DNA of 64,000 nt from Diabrotica undecimpunctata (lineage: Eukaryota > Arthropoda > Insecta > Coleoptera > Chrysomelidae): assembly GCF_040954645.1 (NCBI RefSeq), contig NC_092810.1:68012660-68076659 (forward strand), read 5' to 3'. Position numbers and translations under genes: made by a program. Positions 52,856 through 63,189 of this stretch are shown in pieces (position 1 is the first letter of the stretch; every line of letters begins with the position of its first letter). The notes under the pieces are model-generated. The model did not search any database and was not told the DNA's origin. It was given only the letters and a program-made list of their open reading frames with translations.

Positions 52856-53865
52856 AATTCGGCATTTGACAGAGTATGGCATCAAGGTCTCTTCTTCAAA
52901 TTGAAATTACACCTAACAGACCAACTATACTTTAATACTAAAACCATATCTTACTGACCGTTACTTCCGAGTCAAAATTGAAGACAGCTACTCAAATTAC
53001 CACATCATACAATCTGGCGTACCTCAAGATAGCGTTTTGGGCCCATTTCTGTATCTGATATTTACAGCCAATGATAACTTCTTAGCTACATTTGCCGATG
53101 ACATGGGAATCTTGGCAGTGGATATCGACCCTAATGTAGCATCATAAAAAGTACAAAATCATTTAGATCAATTACAAAATTGGCTTAAGCAATGGAAGAT
53201 CAGTGTTAATGCTAGCAAATCAGTACAAATTACTTTTACAACAAGAAAATCCACATTTCCACAAGTTTATATTAATAATACTCCCATTCCTATAAAACCA
53301 GTTGTCAAATACTTGGGATTTCATCTGGATGAAAAACTTACATGGACAACGCACATTAAAACTAAACGGAAACAACTAGATCTTAAACTAAAAAATATGA
53401 ACTGTCTCGGTTATCTCTTGAAAATAAAATGCTTCTGTACAAAGCTATACTTATATCAGTTTGGGCATATGAAATAGAACTATGGGGATGTAGTAAACCT
53501 TCAAATACGAAGATACTTCAAACATTGCAGTCCAAAATACTCCGTATGATAAGTAAAGCTCCATGGTATGTATCTAACCAAACACTTCACAATGATCTGG
53601 ACATCCCATTACTTAAGGACATAATAAAGAATCACTCAATAAAATATAAAAATCGCACCACTGATCACAACAACGAACTGATAAATAACTTATTCACCCA
53701 ACCACTTGCCGAAAGAAGATTGAACGGGGTATGGCCAGAAGACCTACCGCAATAATACTTAGAGAACCGTCACTGGACGGTACCTAAATCACGTTAATTT
53801 ACTTACAGACTATTTACTTATTACTCTGTATAGAGTAGATTGGAAACATGCAATGTAACAATAAA
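52856..53865 (+). pseudogene. LINE RT and C-terminus (Jockey-like), 5' truncated
   Basis: Begins in the RT at AFDRVWHQGL with SGVPQDSVLGPFLYLIF, TFADDMGILA (FADD box near 53090), then LQNWLKQWKISVNASKS, VKYLGFHLDEKLTW, and in another frame LLYKAILISVWAYEIELWG, LQSKILRMISKAPWYVSN, DLDIPLLKDIIK. This order is typical of Jockey-clade elements. A polyA-like AATAAAAAAAAC ends it near 53865. It interrupts the right arm of the inverted repeat. Confidence 0.82.
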
Positions 53866-53910
53866 AAAAACAAATTAACTAATTGAATTTTTATAATCTA
53901 TGCAACAAGG
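53866..53910 (-). repeat. Right arm of the large inverted repeat, second part
   Basis: CTAATTGAATTTTTATAATC TATGCAA is the reverse complement of 50433-50475. Confidence 0.65.
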
Positions 53911-54767
53911 TACCCCAAATTAAAAAACTCATCAATGCTCGTTGATTAGAACAGGAGATATTGCGACTTTTATAAATTTGAATTTATGAATTCAGTTTTT
54001 AAAATAGTAAAATCGCTTTTAAATCCTTTATCATTGGCGCATCGTAGACGCTTAATTTTTAAAGGAATAGTTTTAAATTTTTATTGTCTAAAATTGAACA
54101 GTTTTTGAGATGGTTCTTTTTAAATTGTTTATAAAAAAAGCCCCGGTGAATTTTTGACAAAAAGGGCTAACTTGGGTTTTAAAATAGTAGGGTAATATGT
54201 TTTTTAATACGTGTAAAAATGCCAACATGGCGAATAAAACAAAACAACATCGTACATGTTATTGCTTCTGAGTTATTTTAATTGTTTATAAGCATAAAAC
54301 CACGGTACTTTTGAAAACCTACTTTACAATATGTAATATAATCTTTCTAATCGTTAAATGATTTAATTTGATAAAATAAGCCTTTTTCCTCAATTTGATG
54401 CTTTCAGAATTCAAGTAGACCCAATAGTTTACGCATAATAACTACTAAGTGAAACTTCTTGAAATTTTTAAAGCTGAATATTTGTATTATTGTCCTTATT
54501 CACATGCGAAATTAAGGTTTTTTGGACATTTTTAGAAAAGTTATTGATCATTTTCAAAAAATCGACTTTTGAAGCTATCTTTGCAATAATTAGGCAACAA
54601 ATTGACATCTTTACAAACTCTCATTTTAAAGAATTTTTTATGCCTTTTCAGTAAAATTGTGTCACTTTTTCATACATTTTACCGGTTTTCACCTTAAGTA
54701 TTTAAAATCAAATAGCAGTTGTTAGATACTTGTATCAAGTGTCATGGGAAAATCGTTTGTTCCCTGG
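53911..54767. other. No feature seen
   Basis: AT-rich, no supported frame or repeat end. Confidence 0.4.
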
Positions 54768-55057
54768 GCCCTGATTCTATTTCATTTTGATGTCGAAATT
54801 TAAAAGCGACTACGCAATGACAGTCGCAATCGCTAGCGATTCTCATTCATTTCGATTGTAGTTAAAACTGGGGATATTTACTTTATCATTTTGACACTGC
54901 TGAAAATTTGGGTTGGCCCTTTTTTTTTATTGGCTGCACGCTGCACAACGCTTGTTGAATGTTTGTTTTGTTTACGTTACGTGAACGTCTTTTTTTTTTA
55001 TTTGAGTTGTTAAATCATATAGTGACCATTCTCAATTATATTTTGAATTAAAAGAAA

Positions 55058-55222
55058 ATGGATGGAGAGGCTGTCGGTGATCGTGGCACTAAATTGTCTG
55101 TGGAGCAAAAGGAAATCATGGTGGCTTTTTTGGAGGACCATGCTGATTTTGCTAAGGACAAACTCCTTGGCCATGAAGGCAAGGAAAGAAAAAATGCGAT
55201 GTGGGAGATCCTTAAGTTATAA
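55058..55222 (+). pseudogene. Harbinger Myb/SANT-like protein, N-terminal exon
   Basis: ATG at 55058 gives 54 residues, MDGEAVGDRGTKLSVEQKEI continuing MVAFLEDHADFAKDK and NAMWEILKL, then a stop. This is the first two helices of a trihelix Myb/SANT-like domain as found in Harbinger accessory proteins. The third helix is missing. Confidence 0.6.
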
Positions 55223-55284
55223 CCACTAAGGTATATATTAATATATTTTTAAATTTACTGCAGCTTAGTAATACTTACCCTAAA

Positions 55285-55570
55285 CATTTTGGGTATCCTA
55301 GAGGCATAAACACCCTCCTACAAATATGGTTCTAATACCCTTATCAAATAATTTGCAGCTTGTTTATTAAGCTGGAATTGCTGCCTAAATTGAGCATCAC
55401 TTAGTGAAAAAGGATTTTGAGTATCCCGTAACATTCTTCTTATCCTCCGTTGTGAGCGTCGGATATCTATCGTCTCTAAACCTCCAAAACCAGCAAATGT
55501 CCGTAAAACGCAGCCATATTAATACTTTTTGCCTCAGTTTTCCTTGCAAGAATCAAAACACAACACCGCC
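55285..55570 (-). pseudogene. Harbinger transposase, first coding exon
   Basis: Minus-strand reading LRTFAGFGGLETIDIRRSQR, RRMLRDTQNPFSLSDAQFRQ, QFQLNKQAANYLIRVLEPYL, one stop, then EGVYASRIPKMF ending at a GTAAGT splice donor. The pattern (RD-x-x-NPF-x-L-x-D-x-x-F, helical LxxxxxxxLI-x-x-LEP) is that of PIF/Harbinger transposase N-termini. The DDE exons that should follow are absent. Confidence 0.7.
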
Positions 55571-55659
55571 TAAACTTGTAGAGAAAATGGTCTGGATATG
55601 ATGTAATTGCAGAATCGTTTGTTTTCTTCACAAATGTTCTACTTTTTTTTAGAAACATG

Positions 55660-56580
55660 TTGAATTAAAAATGCATTTTTAACTTACTGCTTGTAGATAT
55701 TCAGTTTAAAAATTAATTGGCCAGTTATTTAAGGCTAAATAATTTTTAGACTTTTTCCACTTTTTATATCGGATGGAAGGCTTGATAGAACTAACAAAAA
55801 CAAATGAACAAGAAATAAAAACTTTTAAACTTAAAAGAATAAAAATTGCTTATTTAAATCATAGAATTATTAGTTATTACACTTAGTAATGAAAGGCGAA
55901 GCTAAGGAAAGATCGGATTTGGTAGAAAAAGGTTTTCACTAAGGAGAAGATAGATGCATAGAAGAAGAAAGATATAAAAAGATTTTGGTTTGTATTAAAA
56001 ACCGTTTTAAAAGTTTTTTTTTTCTTTATTTCCTGATTTTTTATTCGTGACGTTTATTTTAAAAGATTAAAAAGAATTTTCTAGATATACTCGTGATATG
56101 TATGTATACATTAGATGTTAATTGAATGGAAACAATTAATCAGCAGCAGTCAACCGCAACGGAGTCAACATTTTTTCACAATCATAGCGAATTCTAACAA
56201 ATTGTTGCATGCGGATAATATTCCAATGAAAACACGTGACAAGATAGCTATAATTAAACTTATGGGTAAAAATAGGTTTACTCCATATACATATTTAATG
56301 GTCGATACCATGGAATAAATCAATGGGACAAAGTGATATATTTGATAGAAATTGTATATGAGGATATGTTTATTGGATAAAATTAGATAAAAGAAGAAGA
56401 TATATTTAAATTGAATATTATGCATCAGTTTCGCATAAAAGTAGCCTTATTTCACAAAAAAATGGAAAGAAGCATCCTACTGAACAAATGCATGGCAACC
56501 AAAGATAGAGAGATTAAGAAAATAAGTAGAAACGCAAAAAGGCTCTGAAACTGTTTACTTGAGCGTTTCAAGCAAGTTTA
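55660..56580. other. No feature seen
   Basis: AT-rich; a 67-residue open frame at 56115-56318 has no motif known to me. Confidence 0.35.
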
Positions 56581-56599
56581 AGTAAATATTGTTTTTATA

Positions 56600-57290
56600 A
56601 GGGATTATCCACAATCGATTATTATAAAAATTACATTTTACATTTGCTTTTGACGTTTCGATTTCCCATCGGGAAATCATTTTCAAAAAAAAATTATTAT
56701 TAACAACAAATATTTTAACCTATAAATGTTTAATAATTTGGCGCTGTGTAGCATACAATTTGACAGTTGACTTACTGGACCTCGATCTTGTAGGCAAAAT
56801 AGCCATGTTTTTGTGTTGAAATTCTAACGGTGACGTTTTACCCTCGGATTTATATCAAATTTTGATTTTTGTGCGCTTATGTAGTTAATTGTAGATAATG
56901 TGTCTCTGACCTACTAATACATTAATGTTGGTATATTATTATTGCTGACTTCTTCTTTTAGTATTGGTAAGCAGAGCCTGCTACATTATGTTGATGGGTT
57001 TGCTACACATCTTTCTTCGTTCAGGAAGATGAGGACTCCTTTTTAAATTTTTCTCTTTTTGCTATCTGTTTTTTCATGCTATTAATGCATATTTATATTG
57101 TACTGTGTTCTTGGCGCACTCATATTTGCATATCTGGCATCTGTCAAAGCCTCTGTCTTTGACGTATGATTCATGCTTATTTATCCTAACATCTAATGAC
57201 CTTGGGGTATCCCCCATATAAAAATTGTTGCATTCATAAGGTATTTTATAGATACAGTTCTTTTATCTCTCCTGTGTGTTGTTTGGTTTG
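56600..57290 (-). mobile_element. Penelope-like element 3' part with GIY-YIG endonuclease remnant
   Basis: Minus strand 57270 to 57080 reads CIYKIPYECNNFYMGDTPRS and LDVRINKHESYVKDRGFDRC, QICKYECAKN, the GIY-YIG nuclease of Penelope-like elements (normally YKIPC-x-C-x-x-x-Y-x-G-x-T-x-R-x-L-x-x-R-x-x-E-H). The reading is short and degraded, and tyrosine of the second core motif is kept. Downstream at about 56650-56700 is GACGTTTCGATTTCCCATCG with GGGAAATCATTTTCAAAA, a typical Penelope terminal repeat segment. The RT domain is not seen. Confidence 0.72.
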
Positions 57291-57549
57291 GTGTTGGGCA
57301 GAATAGGTCTCAGAGCAGGGCCGGACTGGCTAATAAAAAAGGCGCCAACCCAAAATCTTAAAAAGGGCGATAAACAAATGCGCCTCACCCTCCTCCTAAA
57401 CTTTTTACATCAAACTTTTTTCAAATCCTAATACATGTAAAGTAAATCAAAATTATTTGTGAATTTTTTCAAGTTTAATTTTAATTTAAATCTTATCATT
57501 TACTATTTTTTAATATAGTTTATATTTAAAATATATTTAATATATTTTA

Positions 57550-58045
57550 AAATAAGTTTATTGTGACGTTTCGATTTTTACGTGAAAATTACCGACAGGA
57601 CGTCCCACGATACGCCAGTTGACACCACGTACGATGAACCGGCGGCGTATGATATAGATTCGACTAGCTGATTTTTGACCGCAACAACTTAAATATACGC
57701 TATTGGAGCTGGAATTACCGCAGATCCTGGCACCAGACTTGCCCTCTAATTGATGCTCGTTAAAGTGTATAGAGTGTACTCATTCCGATCACGAGGCCTT
57801 GGATGAGTCCCGTATCGTTATTTTTAGTTAGTACAACTCGTGGCGGAAGTGGGTAATTTGCGCGCCTGCAGCCTTCCTTGGATGTGGTACCCGTTTCTCA
57901 GGCTCCCTCTCCAGAATCGAACCCTTGATTCCCCGTTACAGCCATGGTAGTTGCAGAACAGTTGATAAGGCACCGAAACGTCAAAATAAACTTATTTTCA
58001 AGGAAAATTGTGGCTTATTCCCAATAAAAATAGTAAATTGTATTA
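57550..58045. repeat. Inverted Penelope-type ends flanking an 18S fragment
   Basis: Left part AATAAGTTTATTGTGACGTT TCG (57552-57574) and right part CGAAACGTCAAAATAAACTT ATT (57974-57997) are inverted copies. The right part continues AATTGTGGCTTATTCCCAAT, as at 38010 and in the 50.95-kb palindrome. The interior is the 18S rRNA piece. Confidence 0.75.
57596..57970 (-). pseudogene. 18S rRNA gene fragment (about 370 bp)
   Basis: Minus-strand sequence follows eukaryotic 18S rRNA: GAGAGGGAGCCTGAGAAACG, CCACATCCAAGGAAGG, GCGCGCAAATTACCCACT, AACGATACGGGACTCATCC, GGAATGAGTACACT, AGAGGGCAAGTCTGGTGCCA, GCGGTAATTCCAGCTCCAAT and AGCGTATATTTAAGTTGTTG (one base off the universal AGCGTATATTAAAGTTGTTG), on to GTGTCAACTGG and GTGGGACGTCCTGTCGG. 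Several substitutions in invariant places (for example GGATCTGCGG for GCAGCCGCGG) and a missing segment after the GGTTGTAACGGGTAAC site show it is not functional. Confidence 0.93.
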
Positions 58046-58499
58046 AGATGCCATAAAAAAATAGCTTCAGTTTCTCATTATCCCTTTATTTTGTTATACT
58101 CTTTTGTACTCCTTGGATACTCCAATATTTTTGTAAAAACTGTGAGTAATTTTTCAACTGCTTCTACAGAAGAATCTACTCTTTCAAAAAAATTTAAGAA
58201 AATCATGGTGATTGTTTGTCAATAGAAGTCACTTTTTGAATTTAATTCAAATTTTTAATGCGATCTAAAACTTCATATAAAATACTTTTAAAAATGAGAA
58301 TATTTTAGTAATTTACATTATCTGAAAACAGTTTTCACATAGTTTAAATACTTTTTCAAAAAAATTTTTATTGTGTTTTCATTTTTTTAGAATCTAAAAA
58401 TCATTAGTCGCCAAAATAAAGTTGGATATGTCTCTGCGTTAATTTAGGGGCCCAAAAACAATAAGTAAGTAGTAAATTAAATTTACATACCAAATAGCT
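58046..58499. other. No feature seen
   Basis: AT-rich, no supported frame. Confidence 0.4.
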
Positions 58500-59165
58500 G
58501 CAAAAAGGGGGATAAAGGGGTAGAATGCGAAAACATGGACTTGAATCCAGTTTACTCCAATTAGCCTCTTCTACTCAAATCCGAATCTCACCTTCATGCT
58601 GGTGTCCCCTGTAAACTGAGCAACCCAACTGGAAATCCGGTATCCAACCCGGGTGGAAAGTTGGATCGGGAACTGACGAGAGCGGGTGAAATGGCCCTCT
58701 GAAAAGGGGGTTTGGCGTTGGGTTAACTACCCAACCCTGTAAAAAACTTTTTGTTATAAGAGCTCCAAAGAAAGAAACCGGACTAACCTAAGACGAACTC
58801 GCAAACGAAATAAGGATAATGATTTTAAAATTTGCACGTGGAACGTAAGAAGCCTTTATCAGCCTTGAGCCACGGCTCTGCTCATACAAGAAATGAATAA
58901 TGCCAAAGCAGATATCGTTGCTTTATAGGAAATGGGGTGGATTAGCTCAGGCATCCTGGAAAAAAATAACTGCAATATTTACTACAGTGGACATCCTACC
59001 CGACACGAATTTGGTACGGGATTTATTGTAAGCAGCAAGGTCAAACATAGTGTAATCGATTTCAAATCTATTGATCATAGGATATGTCGAATAAGACTTA
59101 AAGGGAAGTTCGCTAATATTAGCATTATTAGCATCCATATACGTTGGCGATCATATTTGCAATAA
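58500..59165 (+). pseudogene. LINE 5' leader and endonuclease start
   Basis: The leader (58500-58740, GC-richer, with GCAACCCAACTGGAAATCCG) is shared with the inverted copy at 25000-25160. It is followed by the endonuclease start FKICTWNVRSLYQP, ALLIQEMNNAKADIVAL, EMGW, NIYYSGHPTRHEFGTGF and FANISIISIHIRW. Stops occur after LYQP and VAL. The copy breaks off at 59165, at the point where EN motif III would follow. Confidence 0.75.
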
Positions 59166-59299
59166 TAACTTTGATTACGGCAACTCGAAACAGATGCGGA
59201 TGTCTCTTGATACCAGTCTTGGAGATTTCGGAGCCAGGATGATCTACTTCGGCCTAGGCCACTTCTTCCGGCGATATTGCCCTGTATTGTGAGGTGCTG

Positions 59300-59590
59300 C
59301 CCTGGTTATGGACTGATAGAATTATAAATAAAAGAAGTACTGGAGACAGTTGGTAAAGAAACAGAACTAATCACCACTATTCAAACAAGAAAACTGAAAA
59401 ATATGAAATTTTGAGACTCATAATACAGGAAAAGATTCAAGGAAGAAGATCTGTTGGCTGAAGGCAGAGTTCTGTGTTAAAGAATTTACGTGATTGGTAT
59501 CAATGTAGATCGATAGATTTGTTTAGAGCAGCAAGTTCAAAATTAAAAATAACCATTATGATTGCCAACCTACAAAGGGACACGACACTC
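59300..59590 (+). pseudogene. LINE C-terminal fragment
   Basis: KYEILRLIIQEKIQGRRSVG, SSVLKNLRDWYQCRSIDLFR, AASSKLKITIMIANLQRDTT, with two stops. Same C-terminal module as the other GAA-tailed LINEs; possibly the 3' end of the same copy as 58500-59165 with the middle deleted. Confidence 0.75.
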
Positions 59591-59639
59591 TAAGAAAAAG
59601 ACCAATTCGAAATAAACACCAGAAGAATACAAAATATAA

Positions 59640-59935
59640 TAATAGTAGTCTCCCGTTTTATACCGCTGTCGCGGCTTTGGGAGTATAGCAGGGTAGTCTG
59701 CTATATCTAGGGCCTACGGTATACAAGGAAGGTAACATGGCCAGTGCTACGCTTCAACCGTCTATTATTACCCCTGGTTTTACCCAAGGTACTCATTTTT
59801 ATTCAGGCTGAGTCGACCTGGGGCCTATAGACATTTTTAAAATGTCTAGATGTTCTTGCCGGCGGTGGGATTCGAACCCCGGACCACCGGCTTGCGAGGC
59901 AAGCATCCTACCGCTTGCGCTACGCAGGCCCCAAT
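59640..59935 (-). mobile_element. tRNA-derived SINE
   Basis: On the minus strand the head GGGGCCTGCGTAGCGCAAGC GG (A box) and GGGGTTCGAATCCCACC (B box) around CTTGCCTCGCAAG look like a tRNA. The acceptor ends do not pair, so not a working tRNA. The tail continues into a body containing CCCAGGTCGACTCAGCCTGA. Boundaries approximate. Confidence 0.7.
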
Positions 59936-59945
59936 ACAAAATATG

Positions 59946-62520
59946 ATTTTTAAATTCAAATCATAAAAAGGGAGATCGGACAATATGCGATAATTACAGG
60001 CGCATTTTAGTAATCCCAACGTTTTACCAGACTTTCGCAAAAGTTATAAAAGTAAAATTTGAAGACGAGTATTAACAATAAGAAGCAAAAGGACAATGTG
60101 TATTGCTGTCCCAAAGAAAGTAAATGCAGAAATAATCATGCACCTAATTTATACATTTACAGAAAGCATATTATGGCAACGAAACTGAAACTTAGAGATG
60201 GTTAATTTAAGATATAAAAGATTGAGAAAATGTATACCATTGTACAATTTTATTTCAAATTTCAAATATATGTGGAACACCACTTAAAAATAAGTATTCT
60301 AATCAGATTCTGTTAAGATCTGATCAAATTCTGTTAAGCAGATTTTTTTATTTGTAAGACATTGAAGGCCAGAGGACTAGATTTTCAGAAAAACTTGCTC
60401 TACAAAACGTTAAATTTTAGCTCTCGTATAAAAGGATAAAAGTTTATTCGTTTTGTAAAATCACCATTATGCAATAAGTCAATACATTTCACGTTATAAA
60501 ATATAGCTCATTAACAACTACAAAAATATACTCATTTCTCTCAAGTGCACTGACGGGTACCATCTAATCAAGAAATTATATCTAACAGATGATCGTTATA
60601 TAATCACTATGCCATTAATCAAGTAGAAAGTAATAAATAATGTAAAAAAACTGTAGCTGCTTAACTAAAGAAACTATAAATTAAAAACGTTTATGTTGTC
60701 TTTCATTGAAACAGGAAGAGGGTCAGTCGATTGTTGAATTAATTAACTAAAAATCTATAGAAATTCACTTTCTCGACCATATAAGACAAGTAAATAAATT
60801 TATGTATTGTCAAAATGGTAGTCTCAGTTTAGTTTAAAATTGTCAGCTCTGTTATTAACGCTTTTTAGGGAAATAAAAAAATATTTAGTTAGAAGTAAAC
60901 AGATATGCCAAACTATAAACATTAAAATTTACAAGAAAACTAAATGGAATACGCAGATAATAGATGCTGGATACATGCTGGAACAACAATATTGGTAAAG
61001 ATTGGTCAGAGACCAGTGAAAAATACAAGCTGAGGTCTACGTCCAAAATTAATTAAAGGTAATATACCAAAACCAAGATTTGAGTAATATTATTGGATGG
61101 GGTAAAACGACGTACAGATCAATTCGCAAAATACATAAACTAAATAAAGATCTGGTATTGTAGATCTTGGGTTTCAAAGAGGTTATTTGGTCTCGTAGAA
61201 ATGCATACCCTGCACCTGTATTTAAGTCCAGGAGATCTAGACTTCCATGAAAAACTAGTATCCGTTTTGGAGCAGCGTTTGTTACCTGATCACATACTAA
61301 AAAAACCTGTTCTAGATATTTATGGCGTTGGCGAACAATTACCTGGCAATTACAGCAAAATATTAGGCCGTTTCCTCTGCATTTTCATATAGTCTACATA
61401 TCGCTCAAGCCACGTTGCTCCCTTTACAGAGATGATATAATATCTGAGTGAGCAGCGTCCATTGAGAACACTTGCGATTTTACACCTCTGAATTCTAAGG
61501 AGTTCTTTCAGTGACAATTTTAGCTCATAGCATAATCTACGTAAACAATTTGGAAAATTTACTGTATATCGTATTTTATTAAATATCGACAATGGTATTG
61601 CGGTATCTTTATAAGGAAATACTTACTTAAATAATATAGGATTAGTTAAAAGTGAAATGAATGTTGTACAATTGCTAAATATTTGCTCCTGTCATCCAGG
61701 CCTGATATCAAATACAGTTCAATCTATGAATATACTTGATTTAAGAACATTTTTTTTCGTGATACAAAGCTGATCATATTGAAATTTGGTCACTAAAAAC
61801 TGGTATGTGTTTGTTCTATTGATGAATGTTTGAGACTTATATGGAGATCACTAAGAACTCATTTGGAAGATAAATGAAATATTATAAAACGAGTCATATA
61901 ATTTTCGATTAGATGCAGACAATCGCACGTCACGGGAAATGCCTCCACGAAGACGGTATTTTAAATCGTTTGTAATGTGAAAGTTTAAATTCAGCGCTTT
62001 TAGGCACATTTCAAAAGCCTCACATTTGTTACCAATACTCAAAACCGAAATTTCATGCTATAGGTTTCCAAGATTAGATTCTAAAAATGGAAATTCCATA
62101 GTGACCAGTCAATGAAAGTGATAAATTTTATTGATCTCATGAGAATCATAAAAAATTGCAAAAATCACGCAAAAATTAAAACCTTTATTAAAACTGACTT
62201 TATTTGCGGCAAAACACAAAAATTGCATATAAAAGCTGCACTCTTTACCTTTAAAACGCAATTTGATTTTTGGCGATACGACACTCTGATCAAAAGATAT
62301 CGAATTTTTACCGTTAAGTTGATACAAATTTTATTTAAAACTGATTTTGCGCGCGTAACTAACATTCAGAACCGCCGAAAATATTTTTTTCAACGGTGTA
62401 CACATTCTTGGCCCCAAAATTGACATTCTCAGCAAAATTCAGCTTGTTCGTATAATTTTTAAAAGTTCTGTGGCATTTTCGTCTCTGGCGAATGAAGTTA
62501 GATACTAACAATATTTGAAT
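59946..62520. other. Mostly non-coding; no recognised gene
   Basis: AT-rich. Open frames near 61201-61392 (plus) and 61350-61592 (minus, containing LSLKELLRIQRCKIASVLNG) have no family that I can name. The second looks somewhat protein-like but lacks any diagnostic motif. Confidence 0.35.
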
Positions 62521-62529
62521 TGCCAATAG

Positions 62530-62735
62530 AGCAATTCAAAGTCATTTAACAATTGAAAGGATTTTAAACAAGTTTGAAAATACTGAGACCGTTATTCCTA
62601 ATGGTACATGAACAAACAATATTGCTTCGATACCAAGAAATTTAGAAAACCAAAACGAAATCAACGTATTAAGAGCAGTAGTTGAAAATACTAGAATAAG
62701 TTCTCCAAACCATTACAGACCACTTTGACATTTAT
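62530..62735 (+). pseudogene. Possible mariner helix-turn-helix remnant
   Basis: Reading SHLTIERILNKFENTETVIP, then NQNEINVLRAVVENTRISS resembles the paired helix-turn-helix of DUF4817-type transposases (V-x-KF-x-x-T-G-S-V ... VL-x-x-V-x-x-NP-x-x-S). One stop; no DDE domain follows. Confidence 0.4.
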
Positions 62736-63189
62736 AATTCCAAAGCAAAATTTTGAAAAGAAATAAATTCCGTTCGTATAAATTTTAATGCCATCAATAA
62801 CTAAGAGAAGGAGATGAAGAGAGATAAGCTAAATTAAAGCATTAAAAATGCGAATTAATGAAGAGTGGAAAAATAATGCGTGTTTTGGCTAATAGACGAG
62901 AATTTTACAATTGAGATAGTGATTAGTACAAAATGGCGAATTTTTTATAGATTTATGTTTGGAAATTATTTTTTATTCGTTCTTTAAATAATAATAATGT
63001 ACAATGTTACGGTCACGGTCCCAGTATATTCAAATTTTTTTAAAATTCTATGAATTTTTTTATAACTTGGAATTGGTTTATTACACTGCAGTGTAATACC
63101 CAGATTTTTCCTAAAAATTTGACGTTTAAAAAAGTTTAGCATGTTCTTAATCGAAAAACCATAATAATGAAAAACGATATTTAATAGGG

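Larger units (their letters stand above)
54768..55600. mobile_element. Harbinger deletion derivative
   Basis: Left end resembles Harbinger termini (GGGCCCTGATTCTATTTC) and is followed by a Myb/SANT start on the plus strand and a transposase first exon on the minus strand, in the same convergent order as the element at 2076-11103. The middle of both genes is gone. No right terminal repeat could be paired, so the right limit is approximate. Confidence 0.5.

Noticed and set aside
55404..55601. Plus-strand 65-residue frame
   Set aside because: Antisense shadow of the Harbinger transposase exon, which has the recognisable motifs and a splice donor.
59860..59935. Minus-strand tRNA gene
   Set aside because: A and B boxes are good but the acceptor strands do not pair and the sequence continues into a repeat body; a SINE head is the better reading.
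61350..61592. Minus-strand frame that looked like a possible host exon
   Set aside because: No diagnostic motif and no convincing splice pair; left as unassigned.
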